Shown here piece by piece: positions 6,015 to 13,863 of a stretch of 20,893 nucleotides of DNA. Each line of letters opens with the position of its first letter. The first letter of the stretch is position 1. Source of the stretch: JAAYEA01 sp012689325 (lineage in GTDB: Bacteria > Chloroflexota > Anaerolineae > JAAYEA01). The position numbers and the translations under genes were made by a program. The stretch spans positions 1 to 20,893 of the forward strand of contig DAITVZ010000075.1 of NCBI GenBank assembly GCA_036841525.1. Direction: 5' to 3'. Under the pieces are notes generated by a model, which saw nothing but the letters and a program-made list of their open reading frames with translations, did no database searches and was not told the DNA's origin.

Positions 6015-7298
6015 ATGCTACAAGCTGTAGCGAATGCGTTCAAACTGCCGGATCTGCGGCGCAAAATCCTGTTCACGCTGGGCATCCTGGTCGTGTTTCG
6101 CTTTTTGGCGCACGTGCCGATTCCGGGCGTCAACGCGGAGGCTTTGCGGCAGCTGTTCCAGTCCAACCAGTTCCTGGGTCTGCTCGACATGTTCTCTGGC
6201 GGCGCCATGTCCGACTTTTCGATCATGGCCATGGGGGTCTATCCTCTGATCACCGCCAATATCGTCTTTCAGTTGTTGCAGCCGGTCATCCCGCAGCTCG
6301 AGCAACTGGCGAAGGAAGGCGAAGCGGGCCGCAATCGTTTGAACCAGTACCAGCATCTGCTGGCGGTGCCCCTGGCCGCGCTGCAAGGTTACGCGCAGTG
6401 CGTGGTGCTGCAGCGCAGTGGCGTCCTGACCGATTTCGGCTTTTCCCGGGGCGCGATCCTGCCTACCCTGGCGACGTTGGTCACCTTGACCGCTGGCACG
6501 ATGATCGCTGTCTGGCTAGGTGAGCTGATCGACCAGGACGGCATCGGCAACGGTATTTCGCTGATCATTTTTGGCGGCATCGTGGCGGATATCCCGTCGC
6601 GGGTGGGGCAGTTGCTCGTCACCAGCCCGCTGAGCCTGGTCATGTTCCTGCTCGTGACGGCCATCACCGTGGTGGGCATCGTGTACGTGCAGGAGGGACA
6701 ACGGCGCATCCCGGTGCAATATGCCAAGCGGGTGCGCGGGACGCGCATCTATGGCGGGCAGAGCACCCACATCCCTCTGCAGGTCAACTCGGCAGGCATG
6801 ATCCCCTTGATCTTTGCGGTCTCGTTCATGCTCCTGCCCGGCGTCATCTCGAGCTATTTCCTGTACTCGAAGACCAAGTTCGTCGCCGATATCGCGACCG
6901 CGGTCTATGGGCTGTTCGATTCGAGCTCGCTGCCTTACTGGATCATCTATTTCCTGCTGGTGGTTGGATTTACCTACTTTTACACCGACATTGTCTTTCG
7001 CCAGCAGAACCTGGCGGAGAACCTGCAGCGGCAGGGCGGCTTCATCCCGGGCATCCGTCCGGGGCGCAACACGGAAGACTTTCTCAATCGGGTGGTCCGC
7101 CGCATTACCCTGGTGGGCGCGCTTTTCTTGGGCGCGGTGGCGATCCTGCCCTTCCTGTCGCAGCAGGTCACCAAGACGAGCACCATGCTGGTGACCAGCA
7201 CCGGACTGCTCATCGTGGTGGGCGTGGTGCTGGATTCGATGAAGCAGTTGGAAGCGCAGTTGTTGATGCGGCACTACGAGGGCTTTATCAAACGGTAG
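6015..7298 (+). CDS. secY: Preprotein translocase subunit SecY
   Basis: SecY is the central pore of the Sec translocon in the cytoplasmic membrane. The 427-residue protein has the usual ten hydrophobic segments and family landmarks: 'LGILVVFRFLAHVPIPGVN' (first membrane helix), 'GLLDMFSGGAMSDFSIMAMG' (plug region), 'WLGELIDQDGIGNGISLIIF', the cytoplasmic loop 'EGQRRIPVQYAKR', and 'GGFIPGIRPGRNTEDFLNR'. GGAGGAG at 6002-6008 sets the ATG. Its place between rplO and adk is the conserved spc layout. Nothing is truncated. Confidence 0.98.
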   Translation: MLQAVANAFKLPDLRRKILFTLGILVVFRFLAHVPIPGVNAEALRQLFQSNQFLGLLDMFSGGAMSDFSIMAMGVYPLITANIVFQLLQPVIPQLEQLAKEGEAGRNRLNQYQHLLAVPLAALQGYAQCVVLQRSGVLTDFGFSRGAILPTLATLVTLTAGTMIAVWLGELIDQDGIGNGISLIIFGGIVADIPSRVGQLLVTSPLSLVMFLLVTAITVVGIVYVQEGQRRIPVQYAKRVRGTRIYGGQSTHIPLQVNSAGMIPLIFAVSFMLLPGVISSYFLYSKTKFVADIATAVYGLFDSSSLPYWIIYFLLVVGFTYFYTDIVFRQQNLAENLQRQGGFIPGIRPGRNTEDFLNRVVRRITLVGALFLGAVAILPFLSQQVTKTSTMLVTSTGLLIVVGVVLDSMKQLEAQLLMRHYEGFIKR

Positions 7299-7355
7299 CC
7301 GGGGCGCACCGCGCGGCCGCACGCTGCTTAACAGGATAACACTGCGAGGACCAGG

Positions 7356-8036
7356 GTGAACATCGTACTACTGGGTGGGCCTGGCTCCGGAAAAGGCACG
7401 CAGGCCAAGACCCTGTCCGAGATGCTGCATGTTCCGCATGTGGCCTCCGGCGACCTCTTTCGGGAGCATCTTAAAAATCAGACATCCTTGGGCGAGACGG
7501 CCCAAGCCTACATCAACCGCGGCGAATTGGTGCCCGATCAGGTGACGATCGGGATGGTGCGGGAGAGGCTTGGGCTTCCGGATTGTCAGGCGGGCGTGAT
7601 CCTCGATGGCTTTCCGCGGACCGTGCCCCAGGCGGAGGCGCTGGAGGGCATGCTCTCCGAGTTGGGCCGGAGGCTCGATGTGGTGGCCTATATCGAGGTC
7701 TCGCTGGAGACGCTGTTGAAGCGCCTCTCCGGGCGGCTGATTTGCGCCCAATGCGGATTTGTATATAATCTGTACTTCGGTCCCCCAAAGATCGCGGGCC
7801 GGTGTGATGCGTGCGGCGGGTCGCTTGAGCAGCGCCAGGATGATCGGCCTGAGATCCAGCGCCACCGCATCGAGGTCTATTGGGAGCAGACGGTGCCCCT
7901 GATCGACTATTACCAACGGCTCGGCAAGCTGACGCGGATCGACGGCGAGCAGGACATCGCTGGCGTGCAGGGACAGCTTCTGACGGCGATACGGGCAGCC
8001 GGTCGACGCACGAGGCGGAAGGGTTCGAAGAGCTGA
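7356..8036 (+). CDS. adk: Adenylate kinase with zinc-type LID
   Basis: Adenylate kinase interconverts ATP + AMP and 2 ADP in the cytoplasm. The 226-residue product has the P-loop G7-GPGSGKG-T15, the AMP-site 'DGFPRT' (D84-T89), and a long LID domain (about 127-164) holding C130-x2-C133 and C150-x2-C153, a structural zinc site seen in many thermophilic and Gram-positive enzymes. The GTG start lies 5 bases after GCGAGGA (7344-7350). The C-terminus is extended and very basic. The stop TGA is followed without a gap by the map ATG. Confidence 0.97.
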   Translation: MNIVLLGGPGSGKGTQAKTLSEMLHVPHVASGDLFREHLKNQTSLGETAQAYINRGELVPDQVTIGMVRERLGLPDCQAGVILDGFPRTVPQAEALEGMLSELGRRLDVVAYIEVSLETLLKRLSGRLICAQCGFVYNLYFGPPKIAGRCDACGGSLEQRQDDRPEIQRHRIEVYWEQTVPLIDYYQRLGKLTRIDGEQDIAGVQGQLLTAIRAAGRRTRRKGSKS

Positions 8037-8783
8037 ATGGTTCTGCTCAAGTCGCGTTGGGAAGTGGTGCGGATGCGCCAGGCAGGCCGGATCGTGGCCA
8101 AGGCGCTGGAAGCCATCGAGGCGGCCATCAAGGAAGGCGTAACAACCGCCGAGCTGGACGAGTTGGCCTTCAAGGTGATCACTCAAGAGGGCGGCATCCC
8201 CTCTTTCAAGGGATATCATGGGTTTCCTGCCTCGATCTGCGCGTCGATCAACGAGCAGATCGTGCATGGCATCCCGGATCAGCGCCGGCTGGTGGAAGGC
8301 GATATCATCAGCATCGATGTGGGCGCGATCCACAAGGGGTATCAGGGCGATGCGGCGCGAACCTTTGCGGTAGGTCAGGTCAGTAAAGAGGCGCTGGCGC
8401 TTTTGGCGGCAACGGAGGGCGCTCTGAAGGCAGGCATCGCCAAGGCGGTGCCGTCCAACCGCATGGGCGACCTCTCGGCGGCGGTGCAAGAGCACGCCGA
8501 GTCTCGGGGCTTTGCGGTGGTGCGGGAGTATATGGGGCATGGCATCGGCCGCGAGATGCACGAGCCGCCCCAAGTGCCCAATTTCGGGGTGGCGGGCCAG
8601 GGCCTAGTGCTCAAGGCGGGCATGACCTTCGCCATCGAGCCGATGCTGAACGTGGGCACATGGCGCACGAGGGTGTTAGCGGATCAGTGGACCGTGGTGA
8701 CGGCTGATGGCAAGCTGTCGGCCCATTTCGAGGATACCATTGCCGTGACCGAGGGCTTGCCGGAGATCCTGACCGCTTTGTAG
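8037..8783 (+). CDS. map: Type I methionine aminopeptidase
   Basis: The enzyme removes the initiator methionine from nascent proteins. At 248 residues it is the short type Ia form without an N-terminal SH3 or zinc extension. All active-site residues are visible: H77 ('QIVHGIP'), metal ligands D94 ('SIDVGA'), D105 ('YQGDAA'), H168 ('MGHGIG'), E201 ('AIEPML') and E232 ('HFEDTIA'). The ATG abuts the adk stop, with only a weak GAAGAG inside adk, so translation is probably coupled. Downstream lies rpmJ rather than the usual infA. Confidence 0.97.
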   Translation: MVLLKSRWEVVRMRQAGRIVAKALEAIEAAIKEGVTTAELDELAFKVITQEGGIPSFKGYHGFPASICASINEQIVHGIPDQRRLVEGDIISIDVGAIHKGYQGDAARTFAVGQVSKEALALLAATEGALKAGIAKAVPSNRMGDLSAAVQEHAESRGFAVVREYMGHGIGREMHEPPQVPNFGVAGQGLVLKAGMTFAIEPMLNVGTWRTRVLADQWTVVTADGKLSAHFEDTIAVTEGLPEILTAL

Positions 8784-8809
8784 GAAGCCAAGAGCTAGGA
8801 GTGTGTGTC

Positions 8810-8923
8810 GTGAAAGTTAGACCAGCTGTCAAGCGTCGTTGTGCAAATTGCAAGATCATACGTCGGCGCGGCATTGTGCGCGTTATTTGCACCAATCCCA
8901 AGCACAAGCAGCGCCAGGGCTAG
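8810..8923 (+). CDS. rpmJ: 50S ribosomal protein L36, zinc-binding form
   Basis: L36 is a tiny zinc-ribbon protein of the 50S subunit. Translation from GTG 8810 gives 37 residues starting M-K-V-R-P-A-V-K-R-R, with zinc ligands C11, C14, C27 and H32 and the family ending 'ICTNPKHKQRQG'. AGGAG at 8797-8801 lies 8 bases upstream. Length and sequence fit the C+ form almost exactly. In most spc-alpha operons infA lies between map and rpmJ; here only 26 bases separate them, so infA is absent from this spot. Confidence 0.97.
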   Translation: MKVRPAVKRRCANCKIIRRRGIVRVICTNPKHKQRQG

Positions 8924-8951
8924 TTGGCGACAGGAGCTGTAGGAGGCGAAA

Positions 8952-9335
8952 GTGGCGAGAATCGCGGGCGTTGATTTACCACCCAACAAGCGAGTTGAGA
9001 TCGGGCTCACTTATATCTATGGCGTTGGCCGGACTCGCAGCCAGGATATTCTGGCGCAGACCGGCATCAGCATGGATACGCGCATCAAGGACCTGACCGA
9101 GAGCGAGGTGAGCCGCCTTCGCGAATACATCGACAGCAACTATATCGTGGAGGGCGATCTTCGTCGCGAGGTCTCGATGAACATCAAACGGCTCATCGAG
9201 ATCGGGTCCTATCGTGGCTTGCGCCATCGGCGCAACCTGCCTGTGCGTGGCCAGAGGACAAAGACGAATGCCCGTACCCGACGCGGTTCGCGCAAGACGG
9301 TTCCTGGGCGCAAGCGAGCCAGGGCGAAGAAGTAG
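8952..9335 (+). CDS. rpsM: 30S ribosomal protein S13
   Basis: S13 bridges the 30S head to the 50S subunit and contacts P-site tRNA through its basic tail. The 127 residues begin M-A-R-I-A-G-V-D-L-P-P-N-K-R, contain the helix-two-turn-helix region 'TYIYGVGRTRSQDILAQTGI', and end with 'YRGLRHRRNLPVRGQRTKTN' followed by the lysine/arginine tail. AGGAGG (8941-8946) is 5 bases before the GTG start. It opens the alpha-type segment rpsM-rpsK-rpsD-rpoA-rplQ. An 84-base hairpin-bearing spacer follows. Confidence 0.97.
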   Translation: MARIAGVDLPPNKRVEIGLTYIYGVGRTRSQDILAQTGISMDTRIKDLTESEVSRLREYIDSNYIVEGDLRREVSMNIKRLIEIGSYRGLRHRRNLPVRGQRTKTNARTRRGSRKTVPGRKRARAKK

Positions 9336-9353
9336 TGATTATCTGGGCCGGGC

Positions 9354-9387
9354 GGCCTCGATCCGGGATTGGATTCTGGGCGAGGCC
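9354..9387 (+). promoter_or_regulatory. Hairpin in the rpsM-rpsK spacer
   Basis: GGCCTCG (9354-9360) pairs perfectly with CGAGGCC (9381-9387), and the adjoining ATCC (9361-9364) pairs with GGAT (9371-9374), leaving a 6-base loop and a 6-base bulge on the 3' side. It lies 22 bases before AGGAGG (9410-9415) of rpsK. A ribosomal-protein binding or RNA-stability role is possible; the sequence alone does not say which. Confidence 0.4.
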
Positions 9388-9419
9388 CCCGGTTTGATAG
9401 CTTGGGTTTAGGAGGCAGA

Positions 9420-9827
9420 ATGGGTCAGAGAAGGCGAGCAGCAACGACGACTCGGCGGACGGGTAAGCGCGAGCGCAGGGTCATCCCGGTGGGGCAAGCG
9501 CATATCCAGGCGAGTTTCAACAATACCATTGTCACCATCACCGATCCTGACGGCAATGCCCTGACTTGGGGCACCTGCGGCGGATCCGGTTTCAAAGGTT
9601 CTCGCAAGAGCACGCCCTATGCCGCGCAGGTGGCGGCGCAGTTGACCGCCCGTAAGGCGACGGACTTGGGCATGCGCGAGGTGGATGTGTTCGTTAATGG
9701 GCCTGGCCCTGGCCGCGAGTCCGCCATTCGCGCCTTGCAGGCGACGGGGCTGCGTGTTCGGTCTATCACGGATGTGACGCCGATTCCGCACAACGGATGC
9801 CGTCCCCCCAAGAAGCGGCGCATCTAG
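9420..9827 (+). CDS. rpsK: 30S ribosomal protein S11
   Basis: S11 forms part of the 30S platform near the E site and the anti-Shine-Dalgarno helix. The 135-residue product has 'GQAHIQASFNNTIVTITDPD', 'GFKGSRKSTPYAAQVAA', 'VFVNGPGPGRESAIRALQA' and the terminal 'SITDVTPIPHNGCRPPKKRR'. The frame is open to 9369, but AGGAGG at 9410-9415 with a 4-base spacer points to ATG 9420 and the upstream extension has no family match. rpsD follows after 70 bases. Confidence 0.97.
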   Translation: MGQRRRAATTTRRTGKRERRVIPVGQAHIQASFNNTIVTITDPDGNALTWGTCGGSGFKGSRKSTPYAAQVAAQLTARKATDLGMREVDVFVNGPGPGRESAIRALQATGLRVRSITDVTPIPHNGCRPPKKRRI

Positions 9828-9897
9828 GCCGTCGCTTGCTGTTGGGTTTGGACGAGGTGTTGTGATAGCTACGAGGTTGTTTGTTCTAGGAGGCTAA

Positions 9898-10536
9898 ATG
9901 GCAAGGTACACAGGACCGGTGTGCAAGCTGTGTCGTCGTGAGGGGGAAAAGCTCTTCCTGAAAGGGGAGCGCTGCTTTTCCAAGTCCTGCGCGTTCGAGC
10001 AGCGGGCCTTCCCCCCTGGCGCCCATGGGCGTAGGGCACAGTTCCGGCGCAAGGTTTCGGATTACGGCATGCAGCTTCGCGAGAAGCAAAAGGCCCGACG
10101 CATATACGGGATTCTGGAAGCGCAGTTCCGCCGCTACTATCGGCTTGCGGAAAAGCAGACGGGCATGACCGGCCCGAATTTGCTGATTATCCTGGAGCGT
10201 CGGTTGGATAATGTGGTGTATCGCCTTGGCTTTGCGGATTCGCGCAGCCAGGCCCGCCAGCTCGTTCTGCACGGGCATTTTGACCTCAATGGCGACAAGG
10301 CCACCGTGCCTTCCATGCTGGTCAAAGCCGGGGACAAGGTCGGCGTGCGCGAGATCAGCCGCCGCGCCACATATTTCCAGGGCATGACCGAGCGCCTTGA
10401 GCACAGCTCCGCGCCTGGTTGGTTGGCCCTGGACGCCCAGTCTATGTCTGGGCAAGTGCTTGCTCTGCCGATGCGCGAACAGATCGACGTGCCCTTGACC
10501 GAGCAGTTGATCGTCGAGTATTACTCGGCCCGGTAA
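9898..10536 (+). CDS. rpsD: 30S ribosomal protein S4, zinc-binding form
   Basis: S4 nucleates assembly of the 30S body and in E. coli autoregulates the alpha operon. The 212-residue product has an N-terminal zinc site C9-x2-C12 ... C26-x4-C31, the arm region 'QFRRKVSDYGMQLREKQKAR', and the S4 RNA-binding domain ('ERRLDNVVYRLGFADSRSQA', then R-Q-L-V-L-H-G-H). The C-terminus ends 'DVPLTEQLIVEYYSAR'. AGGAGG at 9888-9893 fixes the ATG. It is embedded in the alpha operon, unlike Bacillus where it stands alone. Confidence 0.97.
   Translation: MARYTGPVCKLCRREGEKLFLKGERCFSKSCAFEQRAFPPGAHGRRAQFRRKVSDYGMQLREKQKARRIYGILEAQFRRYYRLAEKQTGMTGPNLLIILERRLDNVVYRLGFADSRSQARQLVLHGHFDLNGDKATVPSMLVKAGDKVGVREISRRATYFQGMTERLEHSSAPGWLALDAQSMSGQVLALPMREQIDVPLTEQLIVEYYSAR
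10495..10524 (+). promoter_or_regulatory. Possible internal promoter ahead of rpoA
   Basis: TTGACC (10495-10500) and TATTAC (10519-10524) are separated by 18 bases at the 3' end of rpsD. Transcription would start about 70 bases before rpoA. Both hexamers lie inside coding sequence, and matches of this quality occur by chance, so this is a weak call. Confidence 0.22.
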
Positions 10537-10603
10537 GCTGTATGTACCGCGGACGAAGCGGCGAGTCTACACTGGCAGGTGGCAGGCAGAGGAGGAAAGC
10601 ACG

Positions 10604-11593
<990 letters not shown>

Positions 11594-11640
11594 CTTTCGA
11601 CGGGCTCTCAATCGCTTGAATTCTGGTAGAGGGGTTTATC

Positions 11641-12015
11641 ATGAAGCATCGAGTGGCTGGTCGCCATTTTGGACGTTCAACGGGGCATCGCACGGCGATG
11701 TTTCGGAATCTGATCACCGAGTTGTTTCGGCATGGTCGTATCACGACCACGGAGGCCAAGGCTAAGGCCATTCGCGCGGATGCAGAGCAGTTGATCACCG
11801 TCGCCAAGAGCGTTGATCCCGAGAATGCGGCGACGCGGGTCCACGCGCGGCGCGAGGTGGCCAAGGTCCTGTACGATAAGGATGTGGCGATCAAGCTGCT
11901 GCAGGACATCGCGCCCAAGTTCAGCGAGCGGAAGGGCGGCTATACGCGGCTGCTCAAGCTGGGGCCGCGCCAAGGCGATAACGCCCCGATGGTGTTGCTC
12001 GAGCTGGTGGACTGA
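11641..12015 (+). CDS. rplQ: 50S ribosomal protein L17
   Basis: L17 sits beside the exit tunnel of the 50S subunit. The 124-residue product starts M-K-H-R-V-A-G-R-H-F-G-R-S-T-G-H-R and shows 'MFRNLITELFRHGRITTTEA', 'AKAIRADAEQLITVAK' and the ending 'GGYTRLLKLGPRQGDNAPM' with V-L-L-E-L-V-D. GAGGGG at 11629-11634 gives a 6-base spacer to the ATG. It closes the alpha segment; truA follows 44 bases later. Confidence 0.97.
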   Translation: MKHRVAGRHFGRSTGHRTAMFRNLITELFRHGRITTTEAKAKAIRADAEQLITVAKSVDPENAATRVHARREVAKVLYDKDVAIKLLQDIAPKFSERKGGYTRLLKLGPRQGDNAPMVLLELVD

Positions 12016-12059
12016 CGCCCGTCCCGGCTGATCGCGTCTGAGGTGAATGCTAGGGGCAG

Positions 12060-12803
12060 ATGGCGGAGAGTCTGAGGGTCAAGGCTGTCGTCGAGTATGA
12101 TGGCACCGACTATCAGGGGTTCCAGCTCCAAGCCGCTGCCCCCACAGTGCAGGGAGCGCTAGAGAAGGGCCTGAGGGCTATCGCGGGTGAACCGATCCGC
12201 GTGATCGGCTCCGGCAGGACGGACGCCGGAGTGCATGCCCAAGGGCAAGTGGTGCACTTTGACATCAGATGGGGCCATCCTCTCCCGGCTCTGCAAAGGG
12301 CCTGGAACGCGAGCTTGCCGCGAGATATCGCGGTGCGCGGCCTGGAGGCGGCTCCCGCAGAGTTTCATGCCCGCTTTAGCGCCGTGAGCCGGGAATATCG
12401 CTACAGTCTCTATGTCGGCCCGGAGCGCCGGCCGTTGGTGCAGCGGTTCGCGCATCATCTGCCCCAAGCGCTCGATGCGCTGGCCATGGCCGAGGCGGCT
12501 CGCGAGCTGTGCGGTCGCCACGACTTTTCGGCCTTTGGCCGCCCGCCAGTGGGCACGAATGCGGTTCGCACGGTCTATCGCGCGACATGGCAGGGCCAGG
12601 GCGAGATGCTGTACTTTGACATTATGGGCGATGCCTTTTTGCGGCACATGGTGCGCATCATCGTAGGGACCCTGCTTCTGGTGGGGATGGGGCGGTTGAC
12701 GGCGCCGGATGTGCGCGCGATCTTGTTGGCAGGGGATCTGAACCATCCCCAGGCGGCGGCGCCGGCCTGCGGGCTCTGCCTGATGCGGGTCAACTATCGC
12801 TGA
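12060..12803 (+). CDS. truA: tRNA pseudouridine(38-40) synthase
   Basis: TruA converts uridines 38-40 in the anticodon arm of many tRNAs to pseudouridine. The 247-residue product has 'VVEYDGTDYQGFQLQ', the catalytic motif 'GSGRTDAGVHAQGQ' with catalytic D55, 'SREYRYSLY' and 'GDAFLRHMVRIIVGTLLLVG', all typical. AGGGG (12052-12056) sits only three bases before the ATG, so initiation may rely partly on readthrough from rplQ. The order rplQ-truA-rplM-rpsI is common in Gram-positive bacteria and their relatives. Confidence 0.96.
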   Translation: MAESLRVKAVVEYDGTDYQGFQLQAAAPTVQGALEKGLRAIAGEPIRVIGSGRTDAGVHAQGQVVHFDIRWGHPLPALQRAWNASLPRDIAVRGLEAAPAEFHARFSAVSREYRYSLYVGPERRPLVQRFAHHLPQALDALAMAEAARELCGRHDFSAFGRPPVGTNAVRTVYRATWQGQGEMLYFDIMGDAFLRHMVRIIVGTLLLVGMGRLTAPDVRAILLAGDLNHPQAAAPACGLCLMRVNYR

Positions 12804-12861
12804 TGGTGATGCGCCGAACTTTTGTCGGGGCTAGAGTCTTTGGTCAAGGAGTAGTAGCAAG

Positions 12862-13290
12862 GTGAAAACATACGCTGTTAAAGCCTCGGATATCGAGCGA
12901 GACTGGTACCTGGTGGATGCCCAGGGGCAAACCCTTGGCCGGCTGGCCTCCGAGGTCGCCAAGATCCTGCGCGGCAAGAACAAGCCGATCTACAGCCCGC
13001 ACATGGATACCGGCGATCATGTGATCGTGATCAATGCGGACCAGATCGTCGTGACCGGGCACAAAATGTCCGACAAGATGTACTACCGCCACTCGACTTA
13101 TCCCGGCGGGTTTAGGGTCACGGATCTGGAGACGCTCATGCAACGGCACCCCACCCAGGCGATCTATTTCGCGGTGCGTGGCATGTTGCCGGGGAACAGG
13201 CTCGGGCGGCAGATGCTGGGCAAGCTCAAGATCTATGCTGGCGACAAGCATCCGCATGCTGCTCAGAAACCTAAGGCACTAGAGTTGTAG
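12862..13290 (+). CDS. rplM: 50S ribosomal protein L13
   Basis: L13 is an early 50S assembly protein. The 142 residues match the family: 'ERDWYLVDAQGQTLGRLASE', 'GDHVIVINADQIVVTGHKM', 'YYRHSTYPGGFR', 'VRGMLPGNRLGRQMLGKLKI' and 'YAGDKHPHAAQKP'. The GTG start has AAGGAG (12846-12851) 10 bases upstream. It pairs with rpsI 14 bases downstream, as in nearly all bacteria. The short spacer after truA shows no clear promoter. Confidence 0.97.
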   Translation: MKTYAVKASDIERDWYLVDAQGQTLGRLASEVAKILRGKNKPIYSPHMDTGDHVIVINADQIVVTGHKMSDKMYYRHSTYPGGFRVTDLETLMQRHPTQAIYFAVRGMLPGNRLGRQMLGKLKIYAGDKHPHAAQKPKALEL

Positions 13291-13304
13291 GAGAGGCGAA
13301 GAGA

Positions 13305-13700
13305 ATGACGACAGCGAGGTATTATTACGGCACCGGGCGTCGCAAGAGCGCTGTGGCGCGGGTTCGGCTTTACCCCGGAACCGGCGAGATCGTGGTCAAC
13401 GACAAGCCCATGGACGAGTACTTTACCCGCGATCGCGATCGCTTGGCTGTGGCCGCGCCGTTGCAGCAGACGGAGACCGTCGGCAAGTTCAGCGTGATCG
13501 TCAAGGTCGCCGGCGGCGGCGTGACGGGCCAGTCGGAGGCTGTTCGCCATGGCATGGCTCGCGCCTTGCTGCATGCGGATGAGAACCTGCGCTCCACCCT
13601 GCGGCGCGCGGGCTACCTGACGCGCGATCCTCGGGAAAAGGAAAGAAAGAAGCCGGGCCTCAAGCGGGCGCGCAAGGCACCGCAGTACACCAAGCGTTAA
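13305..13700 (+). CDS. rpsI: 30S ribosomal protein S9
   Basis: S9 is a 30S head protein whose basic C-terminal tail reaches P-site tRNA. The 131-residue product has 'YGTGRRKSAVARVRLYPGTG', 'VKVAGGGVTGQSEAVRHGMA' and the diagnostic tail 'KKPGLKRARKAPQYTKR'. GGAGAGG at 13290-13296 overlaps the rplM stop and lies 8 bases before the ATG. It is the last gene of the long plus-strand operon; two hairpins follow it. Confidence 0.97.
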   Translation: MTTARYYYGTGRRKSAVARVRLYPGTGEIVVNDKPMDEYFTRDRDRLAVAAPLQQTETVGKFSVIVKVAGGGVTGQSEAVRHGMARALLHADENLRSTLRRAGYLTRDPREKERKKPGLKRARKAPQYTKR

Positions 13701-13729
13701 TGCGGCTCCAGGCTCGGGCCCGGTCTTAC

Positions 13730-13751
13730 CAGATCGGCTCGAGGCCATCTG
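13730..13751 (+). repeat. Hairpin between rpsI and the operon terminator
   Basis: CAGAT (13730-13734) pairs with ATCTG (13747-13751), and GGC (13736-13738) with GCC (13744-13746), leaving one bulged C and a 5-base loop. It stands ten bases before the terminator stem and may protect the 3' end of the transcript. There is no T tract. Confidence 0.35.
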
Positions 13752-13759
13752 CAGGCATA

Positions 13760-13801
13760 AACAAGGGCAGCGCCGTTGGTCGGCCTGCCCTTGTTCTCGT
13801 T
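13760..13801 (+). terminator. Bidirectional terminator hairpin after rpsI
   Basis: AACAAGGGCAG (13760-13770) and CTGCCCTTGTT (13785-13795) form an 11-bp stem, extended by GCCG/CGGC (13772-13775 with 13781-13784, one bulged C) around a TTGGT loop. On the plus strand the T-containing end TTGTTCTCGTT follows; on the minus strand TTGTTTATG. It lies between the converging rpsI and UbiA-family genes, so it probably serves both. The T tracts are modest. Confidence 0.8.
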
Positions 13802-13821
13802 GCCAGCACATGCCAGCGCAA

Positions 13822-13855
13822 CCCCGGGCGCCGGCAACGCGTATACTAGCCGGGG
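13822..13855 (-). terminator. Possible extra hairpin after the UbiA-family gene
   Basis: CCCCGG (13822-13827) pairs with CCGGGG (13850-13855), just 8 bases past the minus-strand stop codon. The 22-base loop is long and no T tract follows, so termination is more likely at the stronger hairpin at 13760-13795. Confidence 0.25.
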
Positions 13856-13863
13856 ATCTGGCG

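Noticed and set aside
7368..8573. Minus-strand open frame of 401 codons opposite adk and map
   Set aside because: Both sense genes show complete catalytic motifs; the antisense product has none.
9369..9419. Upstream extension of rpsK
   Set aside because: Extra residues match no S11 N-terminus and come before the AGGAGG at 9410-9415.
13801..13817. Short direct repeat TGCCAGC, two copies ten bases apart
   Set aside because: Seven bases in GC-rich DNA is well within chance, and no third copy or symmetric operator is present.
13842..13847. TATACT resembling a -10 box after rpsI
   Set aside because: No -35-like element at 15-19 bases and no plus-strand gene follows it.
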